Shown here: positions 11,620 through 22,720 of the stretch, piece by piece
How the letters are laid out: each line of letters begins with the position of its first letter
Numbering within the stretch: the stretch's first letter is position 1
Source: Atopsyche davidsoni
Lineage: Eukaryota; Arthropoda; Insecta; Trichoptera; Hydrobiosidae
Assembly: GCA_022113835.1 (NCBI GenBank)
Contig: JAILWY010000021.1
Location: forward strand, 10,230,001-10,294,000
Direction: 5' to 3'
Length of the DNA: 64,000 nucleotides
Notes under the pieces: model-generated
Seen by the model: the letters and a program-made list of their open reading frames with translations, nothing else
Database searches by the model: none
What the model was told of the DNA's origin: nothing
Position numbers and translations under genes: made by a program

Positions 11620-12923
11620 TTAACGTACAAGATCTTCTGGGTTGAACATGCCCTATAAAAGAGAAAATATAACTTATTATTCCAACATAACACATATATA
11701 TGTACTAGGAGAGTTCAGAATAAATTGTTGCCATTTTGTAGCCACATCATAATTGGTTATACAATGAAAGAAATTTATACGAAATAAAATTGTCAAACTT
11801 AAGAGAAATATTTAGTAAATAAAAAACACCAAGACTGATTATTAAGATTTTGTCTTAAAGCACACATTAAATTCCATTATATTTCTGAAGAAATAAATAT
11901 TGAATTATTCTGATTTTAGAAGGATCATCATGTTTCACTACTTAGGGCCTAGGCCATACTAAAAATGTTTTAGAATAATGTAAAAAAAATATTTCAATAC
12001 TCTCAATTATAAATGTGTTGAAAAATATAGAAGTAAGCCTAATCTGGTAAATGAAAAGACACTTATGAATATTGCTTGAATTTGCTCTATCTTGTTTTTT
12101 ATGTCAATATATAAAGACAATTCTCCCAAATGATTTAATGATAAGAGATGTGTATTTTATAATACACATCTATCTAAGCTAACAAACTAAGAAATTCCAC
12201 ATTGATGACATTTCACACAGTTAAGTATATTTTTTCATTTTCGTTTCAAATGCACAATATTCATAAGATAACACAAGAAGATTTGAACAAAGTCAAGGTT
12301 TATAAATAATGTAGAATGATAATCCTGATCTCATATTGCATATTCAAAAAATACATAATTATAAAGTTCAAATGAAAATTTAAACATACCCTGGCCCTGC
12401 GAAGGATGGAGTCCTTGCTGGCATCGTACGGGTGGTCCTTCGAAGGAATCTCCAAAACTGAGGGAACAGGCTGAGTGTGTCCGTCAATCACATGACGAAT
12501 CAGCTCAGCAACATTCTGGTTGATGAGGATGATGTCGATATCGTCCCTCTTGATAAAACGCTTGAAGCAATCTTCAATCTCACTGGCCGCAGTGTCTGTC
12601 AGGTGAAATTGTTTTTTGTTACCAGATGAAAACAGCGAATGAACTAAAATATTTGTTTTAGGGAGATAATTCACTTACTTTTGTCAACTACCATGAAATT
12701 AGGATGTCTGTTTTTGTTGATCTCGCCCACTCCGCCCAAAAGAAAACCGACGCAAGTGTCCTGTAAAAGTCATTATTATTGAAAAAAATAATATAAAATA
12801 AATATTAACAGATTTGTAAAATTCAATAGAATGAAAATAATTAAATCATTATTTATTTGTGAAACGAACCTCATCACCGATGACACTTATCAATTTCCCT
12901 TTCACAGCCGAATGAAGAGCCAT
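11620..12923 (-). CDS. Vha14: V-type proton ATPase subunit F (14 kDa, V1 sector)
   Basis: Subunit F sits in the central rotor stalk of the V1 sector of the proton pump that acidifies endosomes, lysosomes and epithelial apical compartments. Exons in transcription order: 12923-12870, 12760-12679, 12595-12390, 11652-11620; the total is 375 bases, giving 124 residues, the usual length of the insect subunit. Recognisable blocks are [20 protein letters not shown] at the N-terminus, [20 protein letters not shown] in the centre, and [20 protein letters not shown] before the ending PEDLVR. The start is the ATG at 12923, the first codon of the conserved N-terminus. The first donor is GAG/GTTCGT, a weak match to consensus, but the phase is right and the protein is continuous. 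It lies head-to-head with sphingosine-1-phosphate lyase. No broken residues are seen. Confidence 0.96.
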
Positions 12924-14280
12924 TTTTTCTTATTTAATGATTTTTCCCGAGGATGAAAAGAAAAACAAGAACTGTCACAAGGCTTGTCACCTGATTCCGT
13001 TGCAGTAGACTTTTGCCTACTTTGCTCATACAACGCCTCAAAAGTATTGCCAGTAGTGATATATTTTTAATTTTATATAAAAAAAATATTTAAAAAAATG
13101 GCGTCGAAATGTTATGTACTATTTAAATAATTTGTAATTTATTTTTATTTTATAAATAATATTATTACAACTATTTTATATTTAAATATTTAATTTATTG
13201 TCTATGAAGCCTGAACAGCGATTGTGACATTGACAGGTCCCCACCTGGTAGTCTGACAGGTTTTGGTTAGCAGTCCTGTCGTACGGTCGTGCAGTCGCAT
13301 TTGAAGTTATGTTTGCTTTTGTCGGTTAGTTTAATGATCAAGAGGAATTAAAATTTAATTTTATATCGAAGGTACAGATTTTATAAATATTCTTATGTAA
13401 TACATATTGTTGTCGGTAGTTTCAAACGTATACAATTTGCGATTTAAATGCTGTCGTATTTAAATGAATCAGTTGAATATTTTATAGTATTGATGTGAAA
13501 CTGATTATTCAGTTTCTTTGTTAACTAAGATCATGATACAGAGGAATAATTATATTACTATATGTGAATAGCTTCTATGTTGTAATCTTTTTGTATTATT
13601 GTAAACATTGTTTTAATTAGTTGTAATATTAAAAAAATATATAAACGATATTCCTAATAGATGCTTAATACAACAAAAGTCCATATGAAAAAAAAGTGGT
13701 TTTCCATTTTATGTTTCAAAGTCCACCTTTTTTTCATTTAACTCCATTATCAATTAAAGTGTGTATAAGTTTATATGACAGTTTTTTTTTTGAGCTTTAA
13801 ATACTTGCGGAATTAAAAAATAATTTAATTATTTGATTGGTAAATAATTTAAATTTTCATAAATTTCAATACCCATCCTATTTGTTTTTATGTGATGGAA
13901 TTTTTGCAAGTATTGATTAGTTATTTGGATTTAGATTTCTGATATACGGCTTTACACTAATAATATATCATTTTTTAAAAAAATGTTTTATTTTTGGATT
14001 ACAAATTAGATACAAAAGTGACATTGATTAATTGATGATAATTTGTTATCTTAGTATCACAGTCTCACTGATAAGGCAGCTATATTTTTGGACTAGGATT
14101 TGACAGAAAGCATTGGTACTAAGAGAATAAATTAATTGTAAATCACATTTTTTTTTGCCAAACTGAGGTGATGACATATAAAATGTTTCATTAATGTGGA
14201 TAGTTATGATTGTTTACATATTTTTTATTATTTATATCTAAAAAAAGATTTTTTGTTCTAGGGAAATATATTTATTTAAT
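12924..14280. other. Head-to-head intergenic region with 5' UTRs
   Basis: About 1.36 kb separates the ATG of V-ATPase F (-) from the ATG of the lyase (+). Less AT-rich patches at 12960-13040 and 13210-13330 are the likely promoter/5' UTR areas of the two genes. The lyase ATG is preceded by an acceptor (TTTTGTTCTAG ending at 14261), so an upstream non-coding exon is expected; a possible donor is GAAG/GTACAG near 13371. Both are inference. Confidence 0.45.
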
Positions 14281-17200
14281 ATGGATTCTCTATCTGATGC
14301 TCTAAGATTGCTACGGCAATCTGTCAATGGGATTTTTATTAATAGGGAGCCATGGGAAATTGCTTCCATTACAGCATCATCTGTTTTATTGTCAATGCTG
14401 TTATGGGAAGGCCTCTTTGAAGGAGACAGTGAGTCACATTTTTTTGTCATATATTGGAAAGCATCAAACTTGTGTTACCTTAAATTTACCCGTGCGAATA
14501 AACCAACATGTTTTGATTTACTTAAAATGTCATGAAAGATAAGTAACCACAAAAAATAAAATAAGTTAGGAAGAATGCTTCTGCCATTTGGTTTGCAATA
14601 TTTACAAACAGATATTTGATTTCAGGCGTATCCAAGAAAACACGAAAACTATTTTATAAATGGATGAGAAAAATTCCTGCAGTACAGAGAAAAATTAATG
14701 TAGAAATGAACAAAGTTAAGTTAGATTTCCAGAAAGGCGTCACAGAGCGTTTTGAGGACGTAGATTGTGTGACTGTGCTTCCGCAAAATGGACTAACTAA
14801 AAGCGAAGTCTTAGGACAAGTTCGTCAACATCTTGAATTAGGTACATATTTAATAAAGTAATGAATTTATATTAAATATAATATATGTTTATATTCATTG
14901 AAATTTATTTTGTACGTTGAAGGCTCTTATAAATGGAGAGAAGGAAAAGTATCTGGTGCTGTGTATTGCCTTGATGAAACTCTTCTTCAGATTACTACCG
15001 AGGCATACGGACTTGCTTCATATACTAATCCACTACACGCAGATGTTTTTCCTGGTGTAAATAAAATGGAATCTGAAGTGGTCAAAATGGCTGCCAATTT
15101 GTTTAATGGCGGTCCAGACGCCTGTGGAACGGTAATGAAACTTTCCTATGACTATTGCAACTATTCAATTGCAGTATGATCTACAATGCTACGAAAAACA
15201 AATGATTAGTTGTATTTTTTACTTTGATTGTGATTTATGTTTTAGATGACGACTGGAGGCACTGAATCTATTTTAATGGCATGTAAGGCATATCGAGATA
15301 GGGCATATGCTAATGGAATCAGTAGACCTGAAATGGTGGTTCCCACTACTGCTCATTCTGCTTTTGATAAGGCTGCTCAGTACCTTGGTATTATTGTTAG
15401 AGTGATTCCTGTAGACCCTGAGAGTTATAAGGCAGATGTCAAGGCTATGAAGAGGGCCATCTCCTCTCGCACATGCATGGTAAGGTTGTGATAATAAAAT
15501 TATACAAATATTTAATAATTTTATAAAACAAGAGCAGCATAAATTTCAATTAGTAATTACAGGCTTGACAGTGAGTAAAATGATTTTGTATACTGTAAAG
15601 CCACAATATATCTGTTCTATTTGGTTGAAATTTGATAAAATGGATAATTCATTAATTAATTTTATCACAAATATTTTGGTGTTATAACTAAACTTGTTAT
15701 AATTTTAGTTGGTTGGATCTGCACCCAACTTTCCCTATGGAACAATGGACGATATTGAGGCCATTGCTGCAGTAGGAGAGAAGTACAATGTGCCTGTGCA
15801 CGTGGACGCCTGCCTGGGGGGATTTCTGATAGCCTTTATGCCGGCAGCTGGATATAAACTTCCTCAATTTGATTTCCGTTTGAAAGGAGTCACCAGCATA
15901 TCAGCAGATACGCACAAGGTAATGTGGAATTATATAAATCTTATTTTGTAATTGCGTAAATAAACCAAAAATTTTGAGTTAGTCCGAAATTGGTTTTTAA
16001 AAACACAAAGAGAACATTTGCTCTTTTTAATTGACGTAATAAGCTTGAGATCTTCTTGCATTACCGCATTTTTTATATTTAATTTGTATAAGTAACAAAA
16101 TAGACTATTAGAGATTAATAGAAATTTCGATATTTCATTAACTTAATTTGTGTTTTTATTATAGTATGGCTTTGCTCCAAAAGGATCTTCTGTAGTGCTG
16201 TACAGAGAGTCGAGTTACCGCCATTATCAGTACACCGTTACCACTGAATGGCCGGGAGGTGTATATGGATCGCCTACAGTAAATGGTAACAATTCAATAA
16301 CAGTTTTTTAGTCAACTTAAACCTGACTCACGGTCCAGTATTCTGGAACAAGTCAGCTGATCTCCAATACACTTGTATTAAGGCAACTTCTCATATTTAT
16401 AATTTCAGGCTCCCGAGCTGGAGGTGTGATTGCAGCATGTTGGGCGACAATGCGATATTTTGGAATGGATTGCTACGTTGCACACACCGGGCGTATCATT
16501 AGGACTGCTAGATCAATTGAAAGCGAGTAAGTTAGAATGTGTTTGATTTCATTTCATTAACATTTTAATCTGGCACTTGTAAATTATTGTCGTAGTCAAT
16601 TAGAAAAAAGTGAGACTGAATATTTACAACACCCATTGTGAAAAAAACCCATAATTACTCATCAATTTAAAATTGATTGACTGAAAATATATTTTAACGT
16701 GACATGACAACATTTAAACAAAACTCAGGCTTAGTAAATAATTTTTTAAATAAACTTTATTAAATAGTATATTTATGTAAGTACTTCAAGTATGAAATTT
16801 ATTAATGGTTTTGTGTTTTATTACAGATTGCGTCAAATTCCTGAAATATTTGTGTTTGGAAAACCGGCAACATCTGTTATTGCAATTGGTTCTAATACGT
16901 TTGATATTTACCGACTCTCTTCAGCACTTCATAAGTATGGCTGGAGTTTGAATGCGCTGCAGTTTCCTTCTGGGTATGTTGCAGTTTATATGATTTGTGA
17001 GGTGATGGATTAGGCTGGCGACCCAGCATCTAGCAACAGCGTTATGATGCTGGTAGTGTTGGAAATGATTACAATTAAATTCTAAATTAATCCAATTATT
17101 TATTTTCACAACTGATGAATTGTGTAACTATTTTTATTGACCCAAATGTCCCATTTTTATATAATGTTTTATAAAATACTAAGTCTTTTACTATCGACTT

Positions 17201-17639
17201 AAAAAACATAGCAATGGAATATGAAGATATTACTTGTGACAGTGCTCGAAAGATCAACAATTTTTTTTTAAATTTATCTGACGGATTTAATAATCCATGT
17301 TTATTTTGTTTTTAGCATACATTTATGCGTCACATTACTTCACACCAAACCTGGTGTTGCTGAAATGTTTATCGAAGATGTTAAAAGAGAGGTCGCTGAA
17401 CTGATGAAAGATCCCAAGAAACCAGTCCAGGGAAAAGTATGTTTTATCTATTGCATTAAGATATTTTAAATAAATTCTTTAGATTTTACGTAATCATTAA
17501 TTTTTATTTGCAGATGGCCATATATGGAGTGGCTCAGAGTATTTCCGATCGCTCTCTGGTTGGTGATATTACAAGGCATTTTATCGATTCTATGTTCTAC
17601 GTTCCCGAAAAATCTGGAAGTGCTACCAAAAATAATTGA
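14281..17639 (+). CDS. Sply: Sphingosine-1-phosphate lyase, ten exons, complete
   Basis: A PLP-dependent ER enzyme that cleaves sphingosine-1-phosphate into a long-chain aldehyde and phosphoethanolamine, the exit step of sphingolipid breakdown. Exons: 14281-14428, 14626-14841, 14923-15131, 15246-15479, 15709-15918, 16165-16285, 16409-16526, 16827-16973, 17316-17436, 17514-17639; the sum is 1650 bases, 549 residues, close to the fly enzyme. The N-terminus has a membrane anchor (about residues 27-45, [16 protein letters not shown]). Family marks are [51 protein letters not shown], the PLP-pocket block [12 protein letters not shown], and the Schiff-base lysine, residue 339, in SADTHK, the last codon of exon 5, followed by YGFAPKGSS. 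All look intact. The start is the first ATG after a 5' UTR acceptor at 14261. It is expected to work as a homodimer. Confidence 0.97.
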
Positions 17640-18870
17640 ACACCTAGTCACATTTTAAATGGTGTATAATTTGTTATGTCTTTATTGAACTGAACGTTGA
17701 GTACCTACATATTATCTATTTCAAATAGAGTTTACTTACCACATTATATGTTAGAATATGTAATGTTAATTCACAAGGTGAATATTTTTATAGAGTAAGG
17801 TGAATTATTTTGATTATATGATTACAAAGATGTTAATATACATTGGTAATTTACTATCTGATTAAAGATTTAGTACTGATTATATTTATTACACTAATTC
17901 CTACATAAAAACTTTGAAAAAGTCTACGTCTTGGGCACACTAACTCTCTTGTAGGAAATATATAATTTTTATATTACAAAATAGACATTATTAAATTGAT
18001 ATATATATGTTTATTACTTGCCATATTGTAATGTGATTTATATACCATAAAATTTTTAGTCTAATCATATTTATCATAACAATTATTCAATAAATAAGTG
18101 AATCTAAACTATGTTACCATATTTTATGTGTACATAGTATGTTGACCAACTTTGCATAATAACCTATAATTTTATAAATATTTACAGATTTACTAGATAT
18201 TTTGTACTTTAGTAATACTTCACATAGTAACATAAACAATATTAAACATCATAAAATACATGTAATATTTTTTATCATTGCAGGGTAATTCATATATTAA
18301 ATGAATAAGTGACGCTTTTGTAGTTTTAACATTTTTGATGTCTTAGTAATTATTATTTAATTAAGCTACAAATTGTTTGCGGTTTGTTTTCAAATAAAAT
18401 ATTTGTCACGCACATAAGTGTGAGTAAAAAATTGAGAATCGCATTGTATAGCATTTATATTGAAAACAGATATCACCCGTGCAATGATAATATTGTGTTA
18501 TTACTTAAATATATATTTATGACTGGATTATTTATTTTATTTATTCATCATTTCAGACTTTGAAAATTGTGTTTGATGTTGTGTTTATATTATCATCCCT
18601 ACCATCAATTGTGTTTCGAAGAGTTTACATAATTGATTTCTCTGGCACGCTTCGCACTCATTGAATACTAACTTTATGAAACAAAGTTTTTTCAAAAGGA
18701 AATTTACTACAAACGGCTTTCATTGGATATGTTTTCTCTATTAATTTAATATTTTTTGGAAGGTCTATCACTTGTATGAATTACAAATAAACACGAAGTC
18801 CATTTTCTTTTATGTTAACATTATTTATTAATTAATACATAGTAAATCTCATACAATAAAGTCTTAGGTA
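17640..18870. other. Lyase 3' UTR and downstream AT-rich DNA
   Basis: Contains the likely 3' UTR of the lyase gene. No gene seen. Very AT-rich. Confidence 0.55.
18089..18094 (+). terminator. Candidate poly(A) signal of the lyase gene
   Basis: AATAAA about 450 bases after the stop codon. Chance matches are common in such AT-rich DNA. Confidence 0.35.
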
Positions 18871-19530
18871 CACATTTAAATTTATTTACGGTAGTACAGT
18901 TGTAAGTATAAACATCAAGAATGTTCACGAATGTATGATCTCAAAGCATCAATTTCTCTATTAAAAAATATAAACCTTGAAAATCGTTAACAGCAAATAT
19001 TTATTAATAAAATAACCAGTATAATAAATTTCAATAAATGTTAAAAATGGCAGTTAGTTTAGACTTATTGATGCTTAGTTTTTCTTTAGCTTGGTTTCAG
19101 TATTACTGAAAAAGCTGTAAAAGTATGTAGTCGGCAGGAGCCCAATATATGTAAGTAGGTATAATAAAAAATATATTATAAGTACCTCTCCAAAATACCC
19201 ACAAAATTATTATTATTTATATTTATGCACATTTTAATTTTAATTTACGGTAGTACAGTTGTAAGTATAAACATCAAGAATATTCACGAATATAAGATTA
19301 CAAAGCATCAATTTCTCTATTAAAAAATATAAACCTTGGAAATTGTAAACAGCAAATATTTATTAATAAAATAACCGTATAATAAATTACAATAAATGTT
19401 AAAAATAGAAGTTAATTGATGCTTAGTTTTTCCTTAGCTTGGTTTCAGTAAGCTGTAGTCGGCAATATATGTAAGTAGGTATAATAAAAAATATATTATA
19501 AGTACCTCTTCAATATATCCACAAAATTAT
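18871..19530. repeat. Direct tandem duplication, two units of about 340 and 303 bp
   Basis: Unit 1 (18871-19210) and unit 2 (19228-19530) share long near-identical stretches, including TTACGGTAGTACAGTTGTAA, the word CAGCAAATATTTATTAATAA, and AGTACCTCT followed by CCACAAAATTAT at the end. Unit 2 is shorter because of internal deletions. No coding capacity. Confidence 0.9.
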
Positions 19531-19684
19531 TTACATTTTCATACGAGATTTATTTTTTCAACCCTTCAATAAAAATACAATTTCAGTTATCTGCATCATT
19601 GGTTCAATATTATTTTTATACAAAAAAAATATCCTTTGTGATTTTAATATGTACAAAATATTAATTTGATATTTGAAGCGTGTA

Positions 19685-19905
19685 CAGATTTCCGGCGCTC
19701 GGCAGGGCGGGGAGGGGAGGGGAGGGGAGGGGGGGAGCCGGAAGTTTGCGTTTGTCGGACCGGAAGTGCCGACCTTTCCCACGACACTCGTGCCCCTCGC
19801 CGGATGTAGCAAGTATCGCAAGTATCGCGTCACCGACAAGCAATCAATACATCGACCGGCATCCGACACTTTATCCCTCAATCGTGTACGGGGAGAACGT
19901 TTGAT
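19685..19905. promoter_or_regulatory. GC-rich, CpG-rich island, candidate TATA-less promoter
   Basis: An abrupt GC-rich block in AT-rich surroundings. It holds a G-tract run, two copies of CCGGAAGT (19738-19745 and 19760-19767, the ETS-type box common in housekeeping promoters), many CpG dinucleotides, and a direct repeat AAGTATCGC at 19811-19828. No gene is recognised directly on either side, so the transcript it might drive is unknown. Chance frames of 60-118 codons cross it on both strands but show no family. Confidence 0.45.
19705..19735 (+). other. G-quadruplex-forming tract
   Basis: Six runs of three to seven guanines separated by single A or C bases (from GGGCGGGG to the terminal run of seven G). 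Runs of this kind with one-base loops are classic intramolecular G4 candidates. Confidence 0.75.
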
Positions 19906-22529
19906 TTTATCCAACAGAATATGAGAAAACTCTACGTAAATTAATATTACTTGATCGCGTTCAGTGTCAGGGGAGAATTATTTATTAAGCAAATTATAAT
20001 ACAAGGCTTAAAAAAATCTACCCACACTGAATTGTTCGTCTGCGTATATTTTGATTTTCGTAGTAATAATCATTACAGAAAATGATATTTCAAAGGGCGT
20101 GGGGAGATTTTGTTATTTTTTGTTTGCATTGTGAATCAACATGCTAATTATTTTTATTACTAGAATGACGTATTCGATGAACGATTAGATGAATACTTGA
20201 TTTCATTTTGAACACATATGTTTTGAATAACTGGATATTAATTTCGAAAGCAAAGCTATTCTAGGAAATATTCATCACAAATGAGTGGTACATACCATTT
20301 TTTTAAATTATAGGACTGTCTTGTTCCTTTTTTTCTTTCCAATTCATTGCTTGACATTTCTGTCACATTTCGTGTCACAAGCAACGCATCACTTTCACTG
20401 CATCTTTATTTGATGCAGTCTTTATCACGTTCAATTGAGCAATTCTTTTTGAATTACGTTTGCTGTGCGTAGACATTTTGTGTAATTAATGATGTGATAA
20501 ATAATTTCTCACGAAATTTCGATAAAAAAATAAAATTGGTACTTCAAATGTCAAGCTGACATAAACTGGAAAATTCTACGAAGCATCAAAATTTGTTTTA
20601 TTTTTAAGTTCCAAATTTGAAATTCTCGCGAAATTCATATAATTCGTACATATTGAAACTCGCTGAAGCATATTTTATAGTTAAATTCAATTAGTTTATG
20701 AATGAAAATATTATCCTATCGTCTTGAAATTCGGCGCATAGCTGCGGAAAATCTTACTGAACTTACGTGCAAAAAATCAGCGTTGTATCTTTTAAGATAT
20801 TCTATAGAGAACCAAAAAATGAAACATACACACACACATGTATGTAAAAAAAATGTATTTTTAATTTTTTAAGCTTTCGTGCACGCACTGCTCTATTGCT
20901 TTTATAAACTACTTGCCATGGGTATTTCATATATAAAGTTTTATATCTATCGTTATTATCATATTTTATTTGATTATTTGAATTAATAACACAGTAGCTT
21001 GGAGATACGAAGTAGTATTATTATCTCTTTTGTGTTACCAATTAAGTTTCAGTCATACGTATTTACAATCAAAATATTATACTAATCTCGTGTTGAGGGG
21101 GATTCTCGGTATTCACCTTTGGAGCGGTGTTAATTAAAGTACACAGCCTTCGCATCGTGCTCGGCCTACCCGCGGGCGGAATACATAATAAATCCATCTA
21201 CACACGCCGTTCATCAATCCACTGTTTTAAACATGGATATGATCATTAAATTTAACGCAGAGAACTAAGCAAATTGAAATATGATAATAATGAATTATAT
21301 ATCGACGCACACGACTGTTGGCATTTGTAAAATAATCGTTCAGAAATTAACGAACACCCCAGGCCTTTTCACGTCCATTGCGTCATAATATGTTATGCCT
21401 TTATATTATAATATTTAACTTCATTAATATAAGTAATAAATTCGAATTTAATTACACTGATTGATAGTTACTCTTCTTACAGTAATTTAGTATTAATTTA
21501 ACTATTTTATTAAATATTATAAGTATATTTTTGCAGAACAAGTAATCTGTATTATTCTTTTGAAAAAAACTATATTAAATTTTCATTAAAACAAATGTCG
21601 TATATTCACAGGTTTTAGGAGCCGTTGTTATTCAATGATTTTTGTTATTGATTTGTATGTTCCGGAATTTTTGATTCCTGAAATTAGTCCTGAAACGTCG
21701 GAAGACAGAAAACTTCAAATAACTCATTGAAAAACAGATATCGTTTTTAAATATCTCCAGGTTTTTGACAACTTCGTATTTTCCTGTTACTCATATATCA
21801 ATACTCACAATTCTTTTTTATAACTTATAATCAACGTTTTTGGGAGCAAGAAGTTCTTGTAAAGTATTTATCAAAATTGTGAGTTCTTTCGTATCAAGCC
21901 AGGACAGGTGCTTGTAATGACGGATAATAAGAATAAGTTTGAGAACAAAAAGATTTTTTAGCATGTCTACATAAAAATGTTTTCAAATACTTAGTGAAAT
22001 TTATTGAGTTACTTTCTTTTTATCGATACAAGAAGATTCACCATGAACATGACATAACGTTGTTTTTAAATATTTAATAGATCTGTATTTTTTATTCAAT
22101 TATGTTAACACAAGGTTATGAAATAAACTGTAGCATATAAAATTAAAAAAAAATCTTTATAAGTCGAAGGTGATATTGAGTATAAGACTCACAGAAACAT
22201 GATTTTATCCTCAATAGCAGATTGAAGAAAATATTGTTGATAACGGTCTTCGAGACCCATCCGTAGAAGTTTCGAATAATTGAGTAATCTGTAAAATTAT
22301 CTGATCACGTATTAGCAAGTCATCTAGATAAGGTAAGCCATTACCTGATGTACGTTACGTAACTTGTCTGTTACCTACCAAGATGCTTATCTGTCGTTTG
22401 ATGACACGCGGTAAAACGGGTTACGCTAACCAGTTTATCTATCAATAGAAATTTATACTTCAGTACGTCGTTGTTTCCGGTAATCTTATTGTTTCCGCCA
22501 GCGCAGCCAGCGTCGATATAACCGAAGCG
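19906..22529. other. Intergenic region
   Basis: AT-rich with no gene recognised. A less AT-rich patch lies at about 21085-21215. Confidence 0.5.
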
Positions 22530-22720
22530 TGCCATTACTTGCGCTTCGTGATTACGTCATCTTATTAGGATAGGATAATAATCGTTGGGGTAAATATGCC
22601 ACAAGTATTATACTTCGGACTACAACCCTTATTCAATCGTAGGAAAAATGGCATTACTAGGGGTTCATAATTACGACATCATATAAGAACAGGATAATTT
22701 CTCGTTGAGGTGATTACGAC
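22530..22720. repeat. Diverged tandem duplication, offset about 119 bp
   Basis: 22531-22596 and 22650-22716 align over their length. Shared words include GCATTACT/CCATTACT, GATTACGTCATC against AATTACGACATC, ATAGGATAATAA against ACAGGATAATTT, and TCGTTGGGGT against TCGTTGAGGT. Confidence 0.65.

Noticed and set aside
14238..14450. 70-codon minus-strand frame over lyase exon 1
   Set aside because: Antisense shadow of a well-supported coding exon.
19558..19924. Frames of up to 118 codons on both strands over the GC-rich island
   Set aside because: Low-complexity Gly/Arg/Pro translations of the G-tract. All strands are open at once, which is a composition effect.
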